This document shows, piece by piece, positions 49,578-62,849 of a stretch of 64,000 bases of DNA. Under the pieces are notes generated by a model. It was not told the DNA's origin and made no database searches. It worked only from the letters and a program-made list of their open reading frames with translations. The DNA comes from Viscum album (taxonomy: Eukaryota > Streptophyta > Magnoliopsida > Santalales > Viscaceae): positions 1,980,028,576 through 1,980,092,575 of the forward strand of contig OY728136.1 in assembly GCA_963277665.1 (NCBI GenBank), in the 5' to 3' direction. The position numbers and the translations under genes are program-made. The stretch's first letter is position 1. Each line of letters starts with the position of its first letter.

Positions 49578-51736
49578 TTATGACCCTTATTTAATACCCA
49601 ATTTCTACCATAATCACCCTGTTTTGAATTTGATACCTCCTCACTTGAATCATGGCCTCTTCTATTAATCTCCCCTTGGGGTTTCATGGTTGGTTCAATC
49701 TGGTGATACTAGAATGATACGTTTTATATATATCTAATAAACCAAAATTCTTTTTTGATAAATGTACATGGATATATAATTTTTATACAGAACTCATGAT
49801 GAATTATACATTTCTTTATAGATAGGTGGCCAATCTAGTGATTCCAAAAAATCACTTGCTTTGATCATGATATACCTTAAATTTGGAGTTTCTCATGCAT
49901 ATATGGTTATGGATAACCTTCCAATAACACGTATTAATAGTGTATTGATTATGTAACTATAATACATTGACGAACAATTGGTATTTTTGTGGTTTATTCC
50001 ACATGTCAACAAAATCCCCTTAATTGGATCTAGATTAGTCATTAATGATAAACTTCTCTCGGAGTGATTTCATGGATTGTTCATCTTGTGACTCTATTCT
50101 TCCTAAATATAATTTTTGATATAAAATATAATGATGAGGTCATGGTGGATAAAATTTATTCGAATAAACATGATTATTTATTCTATATTTTTTGGGGAAT
50201 TCATGATCTATTATTCAATCAATAATGGATCTATTGTTTTCTACCTCCTCTACATTGTTATATCCTAATCATAGTTTTGTTGAAATAATTCATATGATAC
50301 ATGATTCTAGAACCACCCTTCTTGAAATTGGATCACATTGGGTCTCTTTTATAAACCTATTTCTTAATGAACAGAAACCCGAGATAGTAATTCTTGACAT
50401 GCAACATATTTTCCCATGGGTGCACACATTAATTTGGGATTTGATCCTTCACCAATTTTTAGAGTAAATTATAATTGAGATATAAATCATAAGATCATTA
50501 TTATTTGATTCCCTTATTTACTAATGATTCCCTGATTTAATATTGTGATAGATTATATTTTTTACCATGATAGATAGTAATTTCTTGTGTGTGTGGGTGT
50601 GTGTGTGTGGTACTGATCCCTAAATATGTTTCTTGCTTCCAGGAGTAATGATATTATAGATTCATAAAATGATTGATGATGATAACATGTTTTTATACGT
50701 TTCTACTGTATTCTCAAAATTACATGGAATTTTTTCTCTTATTACACTCTTCCCAATTATGTGAATTACCAAGCCTGGAGGTAATTTCATAGTACTCGTA
50801 ATAGGTGGATCATTGAGATATGATTACCCATTATAGGGGAATTGTTCAAAACATGTAGTGATGATGATGATGATGGATATATAAATAGGTTAAGGGAATG
50901 AGGGCCTTGGGTATCAACCCATGATAGTTCCATGTTACTCGATTCCATGAGGATGTTGACTAACATGTTCATTTTGCAGCCATGTGCCCGGAACCAAAAA
51001 TCAATTCCACATAGATTCCGAGTAACATGTCCTCTAGAATGATGGATATTTAATGATCACCTTTTACATATTATATTTAATCTTATATCATGGAGTTGAA
51101 AGACATATGACTAAAGATTGTAGTGTCTTGGTAATCACATGGATTATTGATGTATGATTGTTTATGATTACTTGCACATTTAGTTATATCATGACCTACA
51201 CCTGTTATACCTGTTCAAAAATGTTAAGGACCTATTGATGGTGTCATTCTGGGTTTATTAATCACACCCTACATTGAAATATTTATGTGTATGAATACTT
51301 AATATATCAGGATCTTGGTAAGGGAAAGGGGAATGTGGAAGACATGTGAGAAGTGGAGCATGGAGTATGCAGTGGTACAATGATAGATGTTGGAGGATTC
51401 CATAGTGTTTCTTTTTATTTTTATATAACCTTATACTATGGTCATATTTTCGAAAATCTCATCCATTATTATTTATTTTTTATATCATTATTAAATCTAT
51501 TTTTAATTGTGATTATTTATCTTCATCCTTTATTATTGAGATATTACAATACATTTTTTATATTTTTGGTGTATAAATATGATATTGGGGATATATTCTC
51601 ACCATTACTAGTGTTAGGACCCACATTTCTAGTGTTAGTTCCCACATTTCTAGTCATAATCCTCTTACATATGGGGAGGCATGCATGAGGTGTTTTGTCC
51701 CTCTAGATCAGACCCATTAATTTGGGTTAGGTTAAT
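49578..51736 (+). repeat. Element E 5' LTR
   Basis: It resembles the D LTR in order. TTATGACCCTTATTTAATACC matches TGTAATGACCCTAATTTT. 'ggggtttcatggttggttcaatctggtg' near 49680 (split here only for description) matches the 'gggcttgtttggatctcgatg' block. The word 'cttacatatggggaggcatg' near 51665 matches 'tgacatatagggaggtgtg' at 36103. The end GACCC...TTTGGGTTAGGTTA matches the D LTR ends. Open frames of 111 and 76 codons (51353-51911) lie in LTR sequence and are not genes. Confidence 0.7.
50586..50610. repeat. (TG)n microsatellite
   Basis: A short TG run with one GGG interruption, inside the element E LTR. Confidence 0.9.
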
Positions 51737-51783
51737 ATTAAATTGCATCATACATTGTTTCCTTTATTTTCATTTGACAAACA

Positions 51784-51796
51784 TGGTACATAGTAG
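51784..51796 (+). other. Element E primer-binding site
   Basis: TGGTACATAGTAG, about 48 bases after the LTR end, resembles TGGTATCAGAGC with one shift. Its placement is the same as in element D. Confidence 0.55.
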
Positions 51797-52289
51797 ATAT
51801 GACATTGTATTTGTGAGACTATACTGGGAGAGATTCCATGTTCTTTTCTATCTCACGTATAATGGAACCATTTATGGGATTTATGTAATAGTTCAATGGT
51901 ATTTGGGCTGATTTCCTGAATCATGAGTATGCACAACTGAAAAAATTCCGTATATATACTTGTTTTTGCTGCATACTGGTACATTAATTTAATGACATTA
52001 TTTTTTTATTAGTTTAGGATAAAATATTAATATATATTGAGGGATACAAATATTTTTATTTATTATTTTTATATATCTATAATTTCATTAATTAGTTTAA
52101 CTTGAGCATGTTTTATTATTATTAATATATGACTATGACTAACATATAGGGATTTAGAACCTCCAATAGTTATTAGAGGGATATACCATTGGTTATGGAA
52201 ATCCTCCAAGGAGAATCTTTATATAATATCATAATCACATTGAGGTCTATTATGTGTTCTATTTGTTTCCATCATGTTTTTGAATGATT

Positions 52290-53021
52290 TTAACTCAAAG
52301 TAGACTCATGGTTCCTCAAAATGAAGTGGTTTGGAATGATCCTATAGGACAGAACAGACATGTTCCACTCCCTACTAGGAAGAAGGTTGAAATAGAGAAC
52401 AGTCATCTACATACGCCATTAGAATAGGTAGTAGGTTCACCTCTGATGGGAGACCTTCCTCTTATGCCATCCTAGTAAAGAGTGGAACCAATTTCCATAT
52501 TCGTCAAATCTATAAATGTCCAGCTATGGAATCCACCAACAATTCCTGATGTCGGGGGACCACAAGATGCAGTGGAATGTAAAGATGTATTCAAGTGTCA
52601 CTTTGACTTAATTGAGACAGTTGAGGAAAATAATGTGAAGATGAAAAAATTTATAATTTGGTAACCTATTAAGAGAACGTTAGGGATGATTTAATAGGTT
52701 GGCAGACATGAGGGTCTCACATAGGAGGACTTCAAGGAAATATTGTTTAAGGAATTAGTTTTCGACACATTGAAGTTTGACCTAGAGCATGGTTTCAGGG
52801 GACTTCATTAGGGAACCATGATGGTTTCATTAAACACCACTTATTTCACTGAACTAATTCTTATTTTTCATCTATTTTCTAGAAAAAAGGCATTATATTA
52901 ATTGAATTTTGAGATTGGTATTTGTCCTGATATCAGATGATAGGTTTGGATCTTTGACTTAACAACAGACCTAGAGGTACAAAGAAAGGCCCGGACTATT
53001 GAGAAAGTACTATAAGAGGAT
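52290..53021 (+). pseudogene. Element E gag relic, interrupted by F
   Basis: A start near 52290-52312 (MVPQNEVVWND) is followed by a 60-codon frame at 52482-52664. At 52700-52800 an LT.EDFKEILFKELVFDTL segment, then FDLEHGF, match the gypsy gag motif 'xTWEDFxxxFxxxYFPxxxRxxKxxEFxxLxQG'. At about 52960-53010 a LTTDLEVQRKARTIEKVL pattern matches the later gag helix ('TYAEVVxRAxxIEx'). Gag would form the particle shell. The relic ends abruptly at the element F LTR. Stops are present. Confidence 0.7.
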
Positions 53022-54638
53022 TGAGTAGTAAAAACCCAGTAAATTTTAAGATAAATCATTTTCATTTCACACTAAAATTAATTAATTATATACTAATAAT
53101 TATATTCATAATAAAAAATTTATGTAGTTTTTCAATAAAAAATGAAATATTTTTTTCTTATTATACATATTTTCTTATATTAGAAGGTTTTATTTAATAT
53201 TTTAATTTATAATTTATAGAATTTATTTTCATGAAATTAAATTATTTTTTGAAATCAAAACATTAAAATTTTCTTATGATGATTTTTTTATTTTTATTAA
53301 AATTGATTTTTCAGTGAATAGTGTAAAATAACAATATCTGTATAAATTTTATTTATTTCCATTAAATATGTAATTTAAAAGTTTCATTTTATATTAAAGT
53401 AACATAAGTATCATTTTATTATAATTAATATAATTAATAACTAAGTAATCATCATTAATCCTTATGTTTTAGAAGATCAATTATCCTCTTAAAAACACAT
53501 TTTTTTCAAAAATAAATATTTAATTTCATTTTGTGTTTTTATCCTAAACTAATTAATACAACTTAAAAAAATTGAATAATAAAATTAGGATTCAATATTT
53601 TATATCAGTGTTTCCAATTTTTTAAATATTACCATTTTATTTATGTACAATTTGATTATAAACCATAAAAAATATTATTACCCACAGAAAGGGTAAAAGT
53701 AGTAATATAAGGTTACTAATGTTGGATAAGGCTTTAATATTTTTATAAAACTTAGCATTATTCTATTTTATGAGTGCACATTTTTTATATAAATTAAATT
53801 TTCAAATATATGGCCATTTTTTTATTTTTCATTGGTTTTGGATTTCATATTATTTTAAGAAAATAATATATACAAAATGTCACACTCTTGACACTAATAT
53901 CTCTAACTTTTTTTACATAAGGACAAAAATAGGATAAGTTTAGTTCTAAATGTTTATTTGAAATATTAATTAATTTTCTTTCATGTTAATCTATTTTAAC
54001 TTTTTAGTGACTGAATTATTATCATAAATGTTAATGCAAAACTGACACAATATTTATTCAGTTAATATAAAAATAAAATCAATAATATTAAAAATATAAA
54101 AAATATTACAATTTTGATGAATTATTATTTTCCAAGAATACTATTGATACGTATAACATATTAGGTTTGTTTTAATGGTTTATACTCTAATTCATTAACT
54201 ATATTTTTTTGGATAATGTAAAATTCAATGAATAGTTCAAAAAATGATATTAATGATATTTTATAATAAAAAATATTTCATTAAATGATTAAAAAATCAT
54301 AAAAATTATATATTAATACAATTTAATGGTATATAGTTGAATGTATAAACCATGGTCTATTTATATTTTACTTTTTCCTTTAAGGATAACTATCATGAAC
54401 TATAGAGTGTAAAAAACATTAATATCGTCATAATTGTCAAAAGGGTTAATTGGAGCTTAAAACAAAGAGATACGGGTTGAAAATAATATAAGATTGTATA
54501 AAATTTATTAAATGTGATTATTAAAACCCATAATAATATTATAAAAAAATAATATTAATTTGGAGAAATTTTTACTTTATAATTAATTTACATAAATTTA
54601 ATACTTTATGTAATTTCAAAAGAATCCCTCCCCTCACT

Positions 54639-54646
54639 TACAAAAG
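54639..54646 (+). promoter_or_regulatory. Candidate TATA box of element F 5' LTR
   Basis: CACTTACAAAAGAGATCC here and CACTTATAATATGAACC at 62490 point to an ancestral CACTTATAAAAG-type TATA box, preceded in both by CCTCCC. It is now damaged in this copy. Confidence 0.4.
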
Positions 54647-54979
54647 AGATCCTCTTCTATTCTCTTCATCATAGCTTTTTAGCACTCTAGTTTGAGAATT
54701 ACATACCCAACACTATTTGTAACATCATTCCTCAGATAATAATGGTCTTGGCCTCACCGAAATACCAAACCATGGTGTCTAAATGTGCAATCCAAGAGGT
54801 TGTACGAAGACAAGGTAAGTGTCCTACGAAACCTATTTCAGGTTTATTTATTCTTCCACCTACTTAAAATATTACTTAGTTATGATTAAATAATTACATA
54901 AGTTTATTAAATATAATGAGATGTTATTATTATAAGGTTATAACCATTTTTCTTCTCCTTTTTCTTCAAATAAAAAAAT

Positions 54980-55430
54980 ATCGCTTGTGTGTTCATGTGT
55001 ATTACCACCTCCATGAAGCGATGTGTTTGTTTTTTATTTTATACTTCTCATTAATGTTTTTATGATGAATTTAATTAATATATATTATTTTCATGATATA
55101 ATATACATTATTTAAAGATAATATATATTTTAATTTCTTACCTTTTCATCTTTTAAAAATTGATAATGTCATTAGTAAATATGTGTGGACAACAACCTTC
55201 ACATAGCGATGTGATTCATTTTTCATCACCACATAATATATATGTTATACAAAATATTATTTAATGATATATTATGATATTAATGATATAATAGTAATTT
55301 TGGAAAGAATAAATAATACGTATCTTCTGGGAATCATGATCATTGAAAAATTGAAATGTTACTTATGCGTATATATGTCCTACAATCTCAATGATTATAA
55401 CGTAGTTTGTTTTTCATAGATTATTATATA
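54980..55430 (+). repeat. Degenerate tandem repeats (about 190 bp) inside element F 5' LTR
   Basis: Three units begin near 54985, 55178 and 55365. Each carries a 'tgtg.a..accacctccatgaag' type core followed by 'gatgtg.ttcatttttcat' (third unit: 'tcctacaatctcaatgattat'). The right LTR holds the equivalent three near 62858, 63040 and 63222. Confidence 0.6.
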
Positions 55431-56362
55431 ATTTATATTTGGTTTATAAAAAATATAATTATATCATGATTATTATTAAAAATATTATGTAATAATGACC
55501 ATATTTTCCATAGTCGATCTACTGAAGATATTTTGGAAATATGGACTAAATATCATCAAAACATTCAATATGGCCTTAAAAAATTATGATATTAAAAATT
55601 AAATGGAAATAAATATGATAAAATGAATTACAAACACAAAAAAGGTTCTTAATGTTGCAAATATTTTGCATTAATTTTTTATTCAGAAATATAAATAACA
55701 TAAATGATGATTTAGTCTTGAGGTAAGGGACACCTTAACTTAAAACCATGATTTAAAATGTTTTGAAATTTTATTTTCATAATATTTTTCTTAAATGTGC
55801 ATATTCATAAAATTATTTTATGGATGACCATAAATGATTTTATATGATGTTATATATACCTTTTTTATTCTTTAAATGGTTTAATAATTTATCTTTTAAT
55901 GTATTTTATATGAATTTTTTTACTTTTATTACAAAAATAAAAAATAATGTTCTATATAAATGTATACTGGGTCACTGGATTTTCCCACCACCATAGACAT
56001 TATCTGATGTTTAACATTATTTATAAGCTTCCATGTTTTCTTCAAATAAAAACCTGTATTTCCTTTTTATATGTGACATATTTTTGAATGAATATTTAAA
56101 ATGGAAATGGTATTTTGGCATATAAATGATTTTTCATATGGGATAAAAATAGGTTTTAATGGTTTCTGATGAAAAGGTGCAAGAATAAAATGTTTTATTT
56201 ATGATATAAAACATTTTCATTATAATTTATGATGGATGACCTGACACAAATTTTTAAAATGGGTTATCATGATATATATCTCTAATGAATTAGGTAATGT
56301 TTCTTATCCTGAATAGAAATAATAGAAGAGTTAACTGGGGTAGTTTATCTTATAGATTTGAC

Positions 56363-56373
56363 TAGTATCTAGC
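56363..56373 (+). other. Element F primer-binding site
   Basis: TAGTATCTAGC resembles TGGTATCAGAGC with one base missing. It marks the start of the internal region. Confidence 0.5.
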
Positions 56374-58279
56374 TATTTCTGAAAAAACATTGACATATGT
56401 TATTATTATAGTGCTTTGTGTTTACTAAAAGAGTTTTTATTCTTTTATTATGGGTTTTAAAGATTTTATTAAAGAAAATAACGTGTGTTTTTATGAGGAT
56501 ATTATGTATTTCTTTAATACAGATAATATTACATTAACGGAAATTATTTATGTGTTTTTATGTTTTTCACTAGACTAATGTATTAATTGATTTTATATCC
56601 CTTAGTGGTATTTTTTTTCTCATCTCACATTTTTTTCTAGGGTTTGAGTATTTAGTAATAAAGTAGTAGAAGTCAAGATCAAATTCATTGAGAGTAGTCC
56701 TAAAAAGAAAACATGTTTCAGCATTAAAAGTTTTATATTGTGGAAATATGGATACTGGTAGATGTGTCCACTTTATAATACATGGGTTTGTTATATTATA
56801 TTTATGAATTAATTCACTAAAAATACAAACACTAATTATCAATTAAATTCATGAAATATAAATCATTATTTAAACACTAAGATTATGTCATATTTTATGG
56901 ATGGTACATTATAGTAGGCATCATATAAAAGGTTATGATAACTTTTGAGGTTAGTAAAACAAGAATATAATACCATTGAGAGATTTTAATTTACAGTTAA
57001 GTTGAAATGATATATAATTTGAAGATTACCCAATATTTTTATCAAATATATTTCAATTCTGAATGGTTTTCAATAGATGAAATTGAGAAAATGAAGCAGG
57101 AAGGTATTAAGAGGAATATACTTTGAAATCAACATCATAAAATTGTTGGAATTGGATCTGAGATATTTTTTATAGTGATGGATCAGTTTATGTAGGATAT
57201 AAATAGTAGTGGCATCTATGTTACATAGAAACTAGGCCTACAATTGGGGAACACGTAAATAGTTGATCATTATATAAAACAAAACCCTCTAGATTCTAGT
57301 GGAACATCGGATATAGTGATAACTAAAGGATTAATCAATTCCCTAGAAAATATATTCAAAGTCATGGGTTATTTATATTTTCAAAATAAAACCCCTCTAT
57401 TTTTTGTTTTGAATTTTAATATGATCATTTATGATCTTTAATTATGAATAAAATAAAGAGATGATATTGATTCCATGGAATGAGATTCATTTAAGAATTT
57501 TTTTGAAGAAATATTTCACTAAGGTTGTTTGAATAATGATGGGAGAAAAATTATTTGAATTGAAGAAAAATGATGAATATTCATTATCCATGTGTAATGA
57601 AAATTTTACAAGATCATCCCGATATGAATTTAAATTTATTGGAGACCTTGATAGTAAAATTAATATATTTTACTCCCCATTAAAACCAATTTTATGAAGA
57701 GATTCTGCCTCATTAAAATTAAAAAGTTAAGATAGTGTGGTTCATTGTTCCAATAAAGTTGAGATGAATTTTTTTTGACACATATGTTCTTTAAAATATA
57801 ATATTAATAATTGGTAACAGTGGTGAGAAATATGGAATATTCCATCCAATAAATCATGAGGTAATTCCCCAACATGTTCAAAGTGTGTTGAAAACAATTT
57901 CAATGAATTCATGATTGGATCTAGGAACTACTATTAGTGAGGTATGTTTAGTCATAGGGTTCATTAATGGAAAGAAAAGGGTCATGAAAAATCCATGAAG
58001 GGGATAACATATTTCTAGCCAAAAATTAAATTTTTTAATTTCTATTATTTGTGGGCATTATGATAACGTGTTTCTGAATTTATTTAGACAATGTTGAAAT
58101 CATTTAGAGTGAAATAAATAGTTTGTGGAAAAATCATTTTAACCTACTATGGTTGATGTAGGTCTATCTAATTAACTCATGATAGGTACATTATATGTTT
58201 TTTTCGTATTGTTTGGATTCCCTTTCGGACACTAGATCTTCATATTCCTTTCTTTTGTATAAATTTTCTACTAAAATAG
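56374..58279 (+). pseudogene. Element F gag/protease region, unreadable
   Basis: Expected gag and protease by position. No zinc knuckle or DTG motif could be recognised. The span is about 1.9 kb with dense stops. A minus-strand frame of 90 codons at 56570-56842 shows no family resemblance and lies against the element's coding direction. Confidence 0.4.
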
Positions 58280-58780
58280 GAATATCACCAAATATCACTC
58301 TAAATATTAAGTAATTTTCACCCTCATATTGATGACCTTTTTTATCATCTATAGGGTTTAAAGTATTTTACAATGATTGATCTCATGTTAGGGTAATATA
58401 AGTTGAACGATGTGGAGGAATATTTTTCAATGAAATTGTTATAGACTAGATATGGGAATTATGAGTTTGTAGTTATTCTTTTTGGGATATCTAATACACA
58501 AGGAATATTCATGGTTATTTTGGATAGTTTTTTCCTTGACTATTTAGTTTTTTGTTGTTGTGTATATTGATGATATATTAGCATATTCCAAAATTACGGT
58601 GGATAAGGAAAAAACCTACGGATTGTTTTTCAAAGCCATAATGAAAAACAGTTATATTAAATAATTTGAATGTTTGAATTTTGGTTGCAACAGATGTGTT
58701 TCCTTGGGAATATTTTTTCATAATATGGAATAAATTTTAACCCTACTAAAATAAATGTTTTTGGAAAATGTGCCATTACT
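58280..58780 (+). pseudogene. Element F reverse transcriptase relic
   Basis: From 58345 a GFKVFYND segment ('GAKVFSKIDL') is followed by TRYGNYEFVVILFGISNTQG (58446-58505, matching '[20 protein letters not shown]'). Then come IFMVILDSFF, LDYL and VYIDDILAYSK (58562-58595), in which the YxDD-type catalytic box is intact. Next are a CLNFG segment and a SLGIFF segment ('KCEFW...FLGHVIS'). The first third is badly decayed. Frames shift at least twice. Confidence 0.88.
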
Positions 58781-58814
58781 ACAAATTTCACATATAATTA
58801 AATTCTTTCTTGTA

Positions 58815-59180
58815 TTTACGTGTTACTATAGTCGGTTTGTTGAAGAAATTGATGGGTTGTATAGGAAACTGATTAAGTTAAATCAAAAGTAATTTGAATT
58901 CATATGGATGAATGTTTGTTATGATTGTTTCTAATAACTAAAAATATTATTGGTGTACGATCATGTTTGTTCCTTGCCTTATATTAATGAATAATTTTCA
59001 TTGAAAAATTCTACCTTGATAGAACTTTGTTACGTTTTAGTTTAGAATGATCATGTAATTTCTTATGGTTCATGTCACCTGAAACCTCAAGATTTATATT
59101 ATCCTACACGTGAGGCAAAATTATAATTTATGGTTTTTATTTAAAAATATAGAGAAACCATTTATATGGGGTAGTGTATG
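58815..59180 (+). pseudogene. Element F RNase H relic
   Basis: A YYSRFVEEIDGLYRKLIKL pattern at 58823-58885 matches 'GYYRRFIEGFSKIAxPLTKL'. Then FEFIWMN (58896) and a LKILLVYDHVCSLP segment match the tether. VISYGSCHLKPQDLYYP and TREAKL at 59055-59115 match 'VIAYASRQLKPHExNYPTHDLEL', the RNase H core. The first catalytic Asp region ('YTDAS') is not readable. The order fits gypsy pol. Confidence 0.8.
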
Positions 59181-59689
59181 AATTATTTAATCATCGTACA
59201 ATTATTAAGTCTATATTCACTTATAATGAATTGAACACAAGGTAGAGAAGATGGATAGAATTGATTAATCATTATTAATACAAGGTTAATTTCCATAAAG
59301 GAATATAAAACAACGTATTTAATGATTTGATTTAGAAATATAATTCTACATTAAACAAGTTATGTTTAAAACATGCCCCTTTAGTTAACTATTTAAGAAT
59401 TTTTTTCCAAGAAATTGGGAATGTAAGAAATTACACTTTTTTTTAGTTTCAATGATGACTTCATTTTTAGAAATTATTATGTAGGCTCAAAAGGAAAACT
59501 ATAATTTACAAGGATATGTGAAATTGATCAGCACATGTAAGCTACCTGAATTTTTCATTTACAAGGAATGTGTTTTGAAATTTTATAAATAGATTATGTG
59601 TTCCTTTTAAATCATAGTTGAAAAATAATTATTGATTTCAGTTCAAAGTTACACATTTTCTATTTATATTGTATTTAATGAATTTTAAA

Positions 59690-60720
59690 GATACATCAAA
59701 GTGTATTATTTGTGGCATGTATGGAAGAATGATATTCTAAAGCTTAATGGGAAATATTTTAATTGTAAATTTTTATAAGATGAATAAAAATTACTGAAGG
59801 TGATGCTTCATCCATTTACAATTTCATAATGGAAATAGGAAAATGTATCGATGAATTTCATCATGAGATTACCTTAGTAATCTCAAAGTAAAAAATAAAT
59901 GTTGGGTTATGATTGATTAGATAAATAAATTTTCTCATTTCCTTACCATTAAATATATCATGTGTGAATATTAAATTTATTATATATATATATATATATA
60001 TATAATATGTAATCATGTTATATTGATTTCATCTCTAAATAATATCTAATCTATATCCCTAGTATCTTACCCCAATACCAGGTTCAGTCTAAATTTTTAT
60101 AAAGGACTTCAGAATTTAATTTTTGTAAAACTTTTCATTCTCAATATTATAAGTTATCATAAAAAAGGATTAAGAACATTAAATGTATGCATTATTACTG
60201 TTCAATGGATTACCAAGGATGTTAGGATCAATATATTTAAAATGTTGATTGTTATTATAATAGCATTTTTGTCCTCGTGTAATATTGACCCCTTTTGAAT
60301 AGTTATATTAAATGTGATTCCATACACAAAAATTTTGGGATAATGTAGGAAAAATTATGTTTTTGGGACAAAATTTGGTAAAAGAAATGGTTGAGAAGGT
60401 AAATATGATTCAATAATACATAAGGATGGCTCATAGTTTTCAGAATAGTTATGTGGATAATCGGAGGAAATAACAATATTTTGAGCTGAGTTATCTTGTG
60501 TTTATTAATGTATATCTTTGGAAAAGTGTTCTTGCTTTTGAAAAAATGGAAAACTAAGTCCCTGTTTAATTGACTATATGAAAACCTAGCGAACATTGGA
60601 CCAATTTCTTTCCATGTGGCCTTACCTAAATTTTTATCTTAGGTACATGATGTATTTCATGATTCATTATTAATAAATTATATGGAAGATGTATCTCATG
60701 TTTTGAAAACTAATGTAGTT
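59690..60720 (+). pseudogene. Element F integrase relic
   Basis: LHPFTIS..K.ENVSMNFIMRLP at 59802-59880 matches 'LQPLxIPEWKWExISMDFxxGLP'. The catalytic core after it is disrupted, with a TA repeat at 59979-60004. The C-terminal part is readable again: PYTKILG.CRKNYVFGTKFG (60323-60385) resembles the 'PYEALYGRxCRxP...' region. FEKMENxV and GKLSPCLIDY segments follow near 60540-60580. NIGPISFHVALPKFLS and then VHDVFHDSLLINYMEDVSHV (60592-60705) match 'xIGPVAYRLALPPxLSxVHDVFHVSMLRKYxxDPSHV'. Confidence 0.88.
59979..60004. repeat. (TA)n microsatellite
   Basis: About 13 TA units inside the integrase relic of element F. Confidence 0.95.
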
Positions 60721-60897
60721 ATTTTGGAAGAAAAAAATTCTTGGGAGGTAAATAGTAAATATTCTTAACCATAAAAGTGTTTTAAAAAAAATTAATTTTT
60801 AATTTATATTATAAAAAAATCTTATGGTTGAAAGAGAAACATGGGAATCACATGTTAAATTACTGAAGGAAAAATAATTTCAAAATGCGAGGGATTC
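60721..60897 (+). pseudogene. Element F chromodomain-like tail
   Basis: A VERETWESHVKLLKEK segment near 60820-60870 matches 'VEEATWExExxMRxxYP', the end of chromovirus integrase tails. The sequence leads directly into the right LTR at 60898. The central 'ILDRxVKxLRxK' part is lost in AT-rich sequence. Confidence 0.65.
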
Positions 60898-62493
60898 TGG
60901 TAACAACATAGGTAATGGTAAGATAAATCATTTCAATTTATTATTATTATTCTTTAATTAGATTTTATATAGTTGTAATCATTATAATAATATTAGGTAA
61001 TTTGTTTATCAAAAAAAATTCTTCTTATTTAACATGTTTTCTTATATTATAAGTTTTTATATAAAATTTTAATGTATAAATTTTTTAATTTTAATTTTAA
61101 AAAATGATATTTATATTCTAAATTATAATAGAAAATATCTATGTTTTAAATTTTAGTGTTTTAATAAAATGAATAATTTTTTAGTCAAGAGTGTGGATAT
61201 CTTTTTTTGAAAAACGTTCATTTATTGTCATAAACAAAGTAATTTAAAAGAATCATTTGATATTAAAGCAACATATGTCCCCACTAATTATAAATAACAA
61301 AATTATTTTCAAAATAATCATTATTATACCATATTTATTTATAAGCTCATTTATGGGATTCAAAACACATTTTTTCTAAATACTGTTTTTAGTTGAGTAT
61401 TTCAATTTTATCTTAAATTAATATCTTCGAATTATATGAATTTAAGATTAAAATATTGATTCTATATTTTCAATTAGGTTTTCCAAATTTTTTAAATACT
61501 TCTATTTTTTGTTCATTAATAATAGAAACCATGGTAAATATTTTCCATTTCAGTAAGTGTAAAATAGGTAAATTATGGTTGAAACATTGAGATAAGGATT
61601 TAAAATTTCTCTAAAACATTCATTAATCCTAATAGATTATTGTACTCAATCCATTTTCATCCAATACTCGAATATATGGCCACATTGTTACATTTCTCTT
61701 TGATTATTACTTTTATATTATTTTAAGAAAATAATAAATACAAAATGTATCTATCTTGAATTTAATATCCCTCATACTTTTACGTACAGATTAAAAGTGT
61801 ATAATTTTGGTTTTGAATTTATTTTTGAAATATGAAATATTTTTGATATTATTTTTATTATTTTTTAGTGATTTAATTATTACCCTAAATTCTGATGCAA
61901 CATCGAAATAATATTTATTCAATTAATTGAAAAATAAAATAAAATATTTTAAAAATATTAAAATTAATAAAATTTTGATAAATTATTATGTTGCAAGATT
62001 TTTGAGATATATATCATATTTGGTATGTGTGGAATGTTTATATTCAAATTCCATAAGTATCTTTATGACTTTAATGTCAAAGTTAAGAAATAGTTCAAAA
62101 ATTGATATTAATGTTGTTTTATAATAAGAAATATTTATTAAATGATTTAATATAAATAAAAACCAATTTTATTTAATGTGAATGGTAAATGGTTTAATCA
62201 TTTAAACCATTTTCTATTTATAAGTCATTTATCTTTTTATTCTGACTTTATAGATATTTATAGTGTTAAAAATGTTGACATCATCCTAATTCTCAAAAGG
62301 GTTTATAAAGGGTTAAAATAAAGAGATAAGGATAAAACACAATTTTACCTTGTCCAAATTATTTTTGATGAGAGGATATAAACCGAGTATCATCACATCT
62401 TATAATTTTATAAATTTTGATCCAATTTTTCATCATAATTAACTTATACTAATTTATTAAATAAATTAACTCCAATACAACCCTCCCCTCACT

Positions 62494-62500
62494 TATAATA
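62494..62500 (+). promoter_or_regulatory. Candidate TATA box of element F 3' LTR
   Basis: TATAATA in the CACTTATAATATGAACC context, equivalent to 54639. Confidence 0.4.
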
Positions 62501-62849
62501 TGAACCTCCACTCCAATTTTTATATTACATTTAGAGATCTCTAGTTCAAGAAAATACTTACCCAAGTCTCTCCCAAAATTTACTCCCCTCATCCTATAAT
62601 ACCATATCTCAACAAAAGGTAAAATCTATGTGTCTAATGGTGTAAGCCAATGAGGTTGTCTAATGAAGAGTTTTAAATCCCAAATGACATATTTCAACTT
62701 TATTTTTTATTCCACATTCTAAAAATAATCTTGAAATATTCAACAATAATAACATAATTATATTTCCTATAACTATAATTTTTTATTTTTACTATGGTAC
62801 AACCATTTTTCATCTCCTTTTTAAATTAATGGGAAATGAAAATATCGCT

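Larger units (their letters stand above)
53022..56340 (+). repeat. Element F 5' LTR
   Basis: It aligns with 60898-63480. 'taagataaatcatttt' (53049) matches 60919. 'cctcccctcactta' (54627) matches 62483. 'ggttgtacgaagacaagg' (54799) matches 'ggttgtctaatgaagag'. The repeated 'accacctccatgaag' words follow in both. It is very AT-rich. The outer end is set at TGAGTAGTA; the inner end is uncertain by some tens of bases and is placed just before the PBS. Confidence 0.75.

Noticed and set aside
51353..51911. Two adjoining open frames (111 and 76 codons) with hydrophobic stretches
   Set aside because: They lie in and just after the element E LTR. The hydrophobic look comes from T-rich DNA. The aligned D LTR does not keep the frame.
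56570..56842. 90-codon minus-strand frame
   Set aside because: It is antisense to element F just after its PBS, with no family resemblance.
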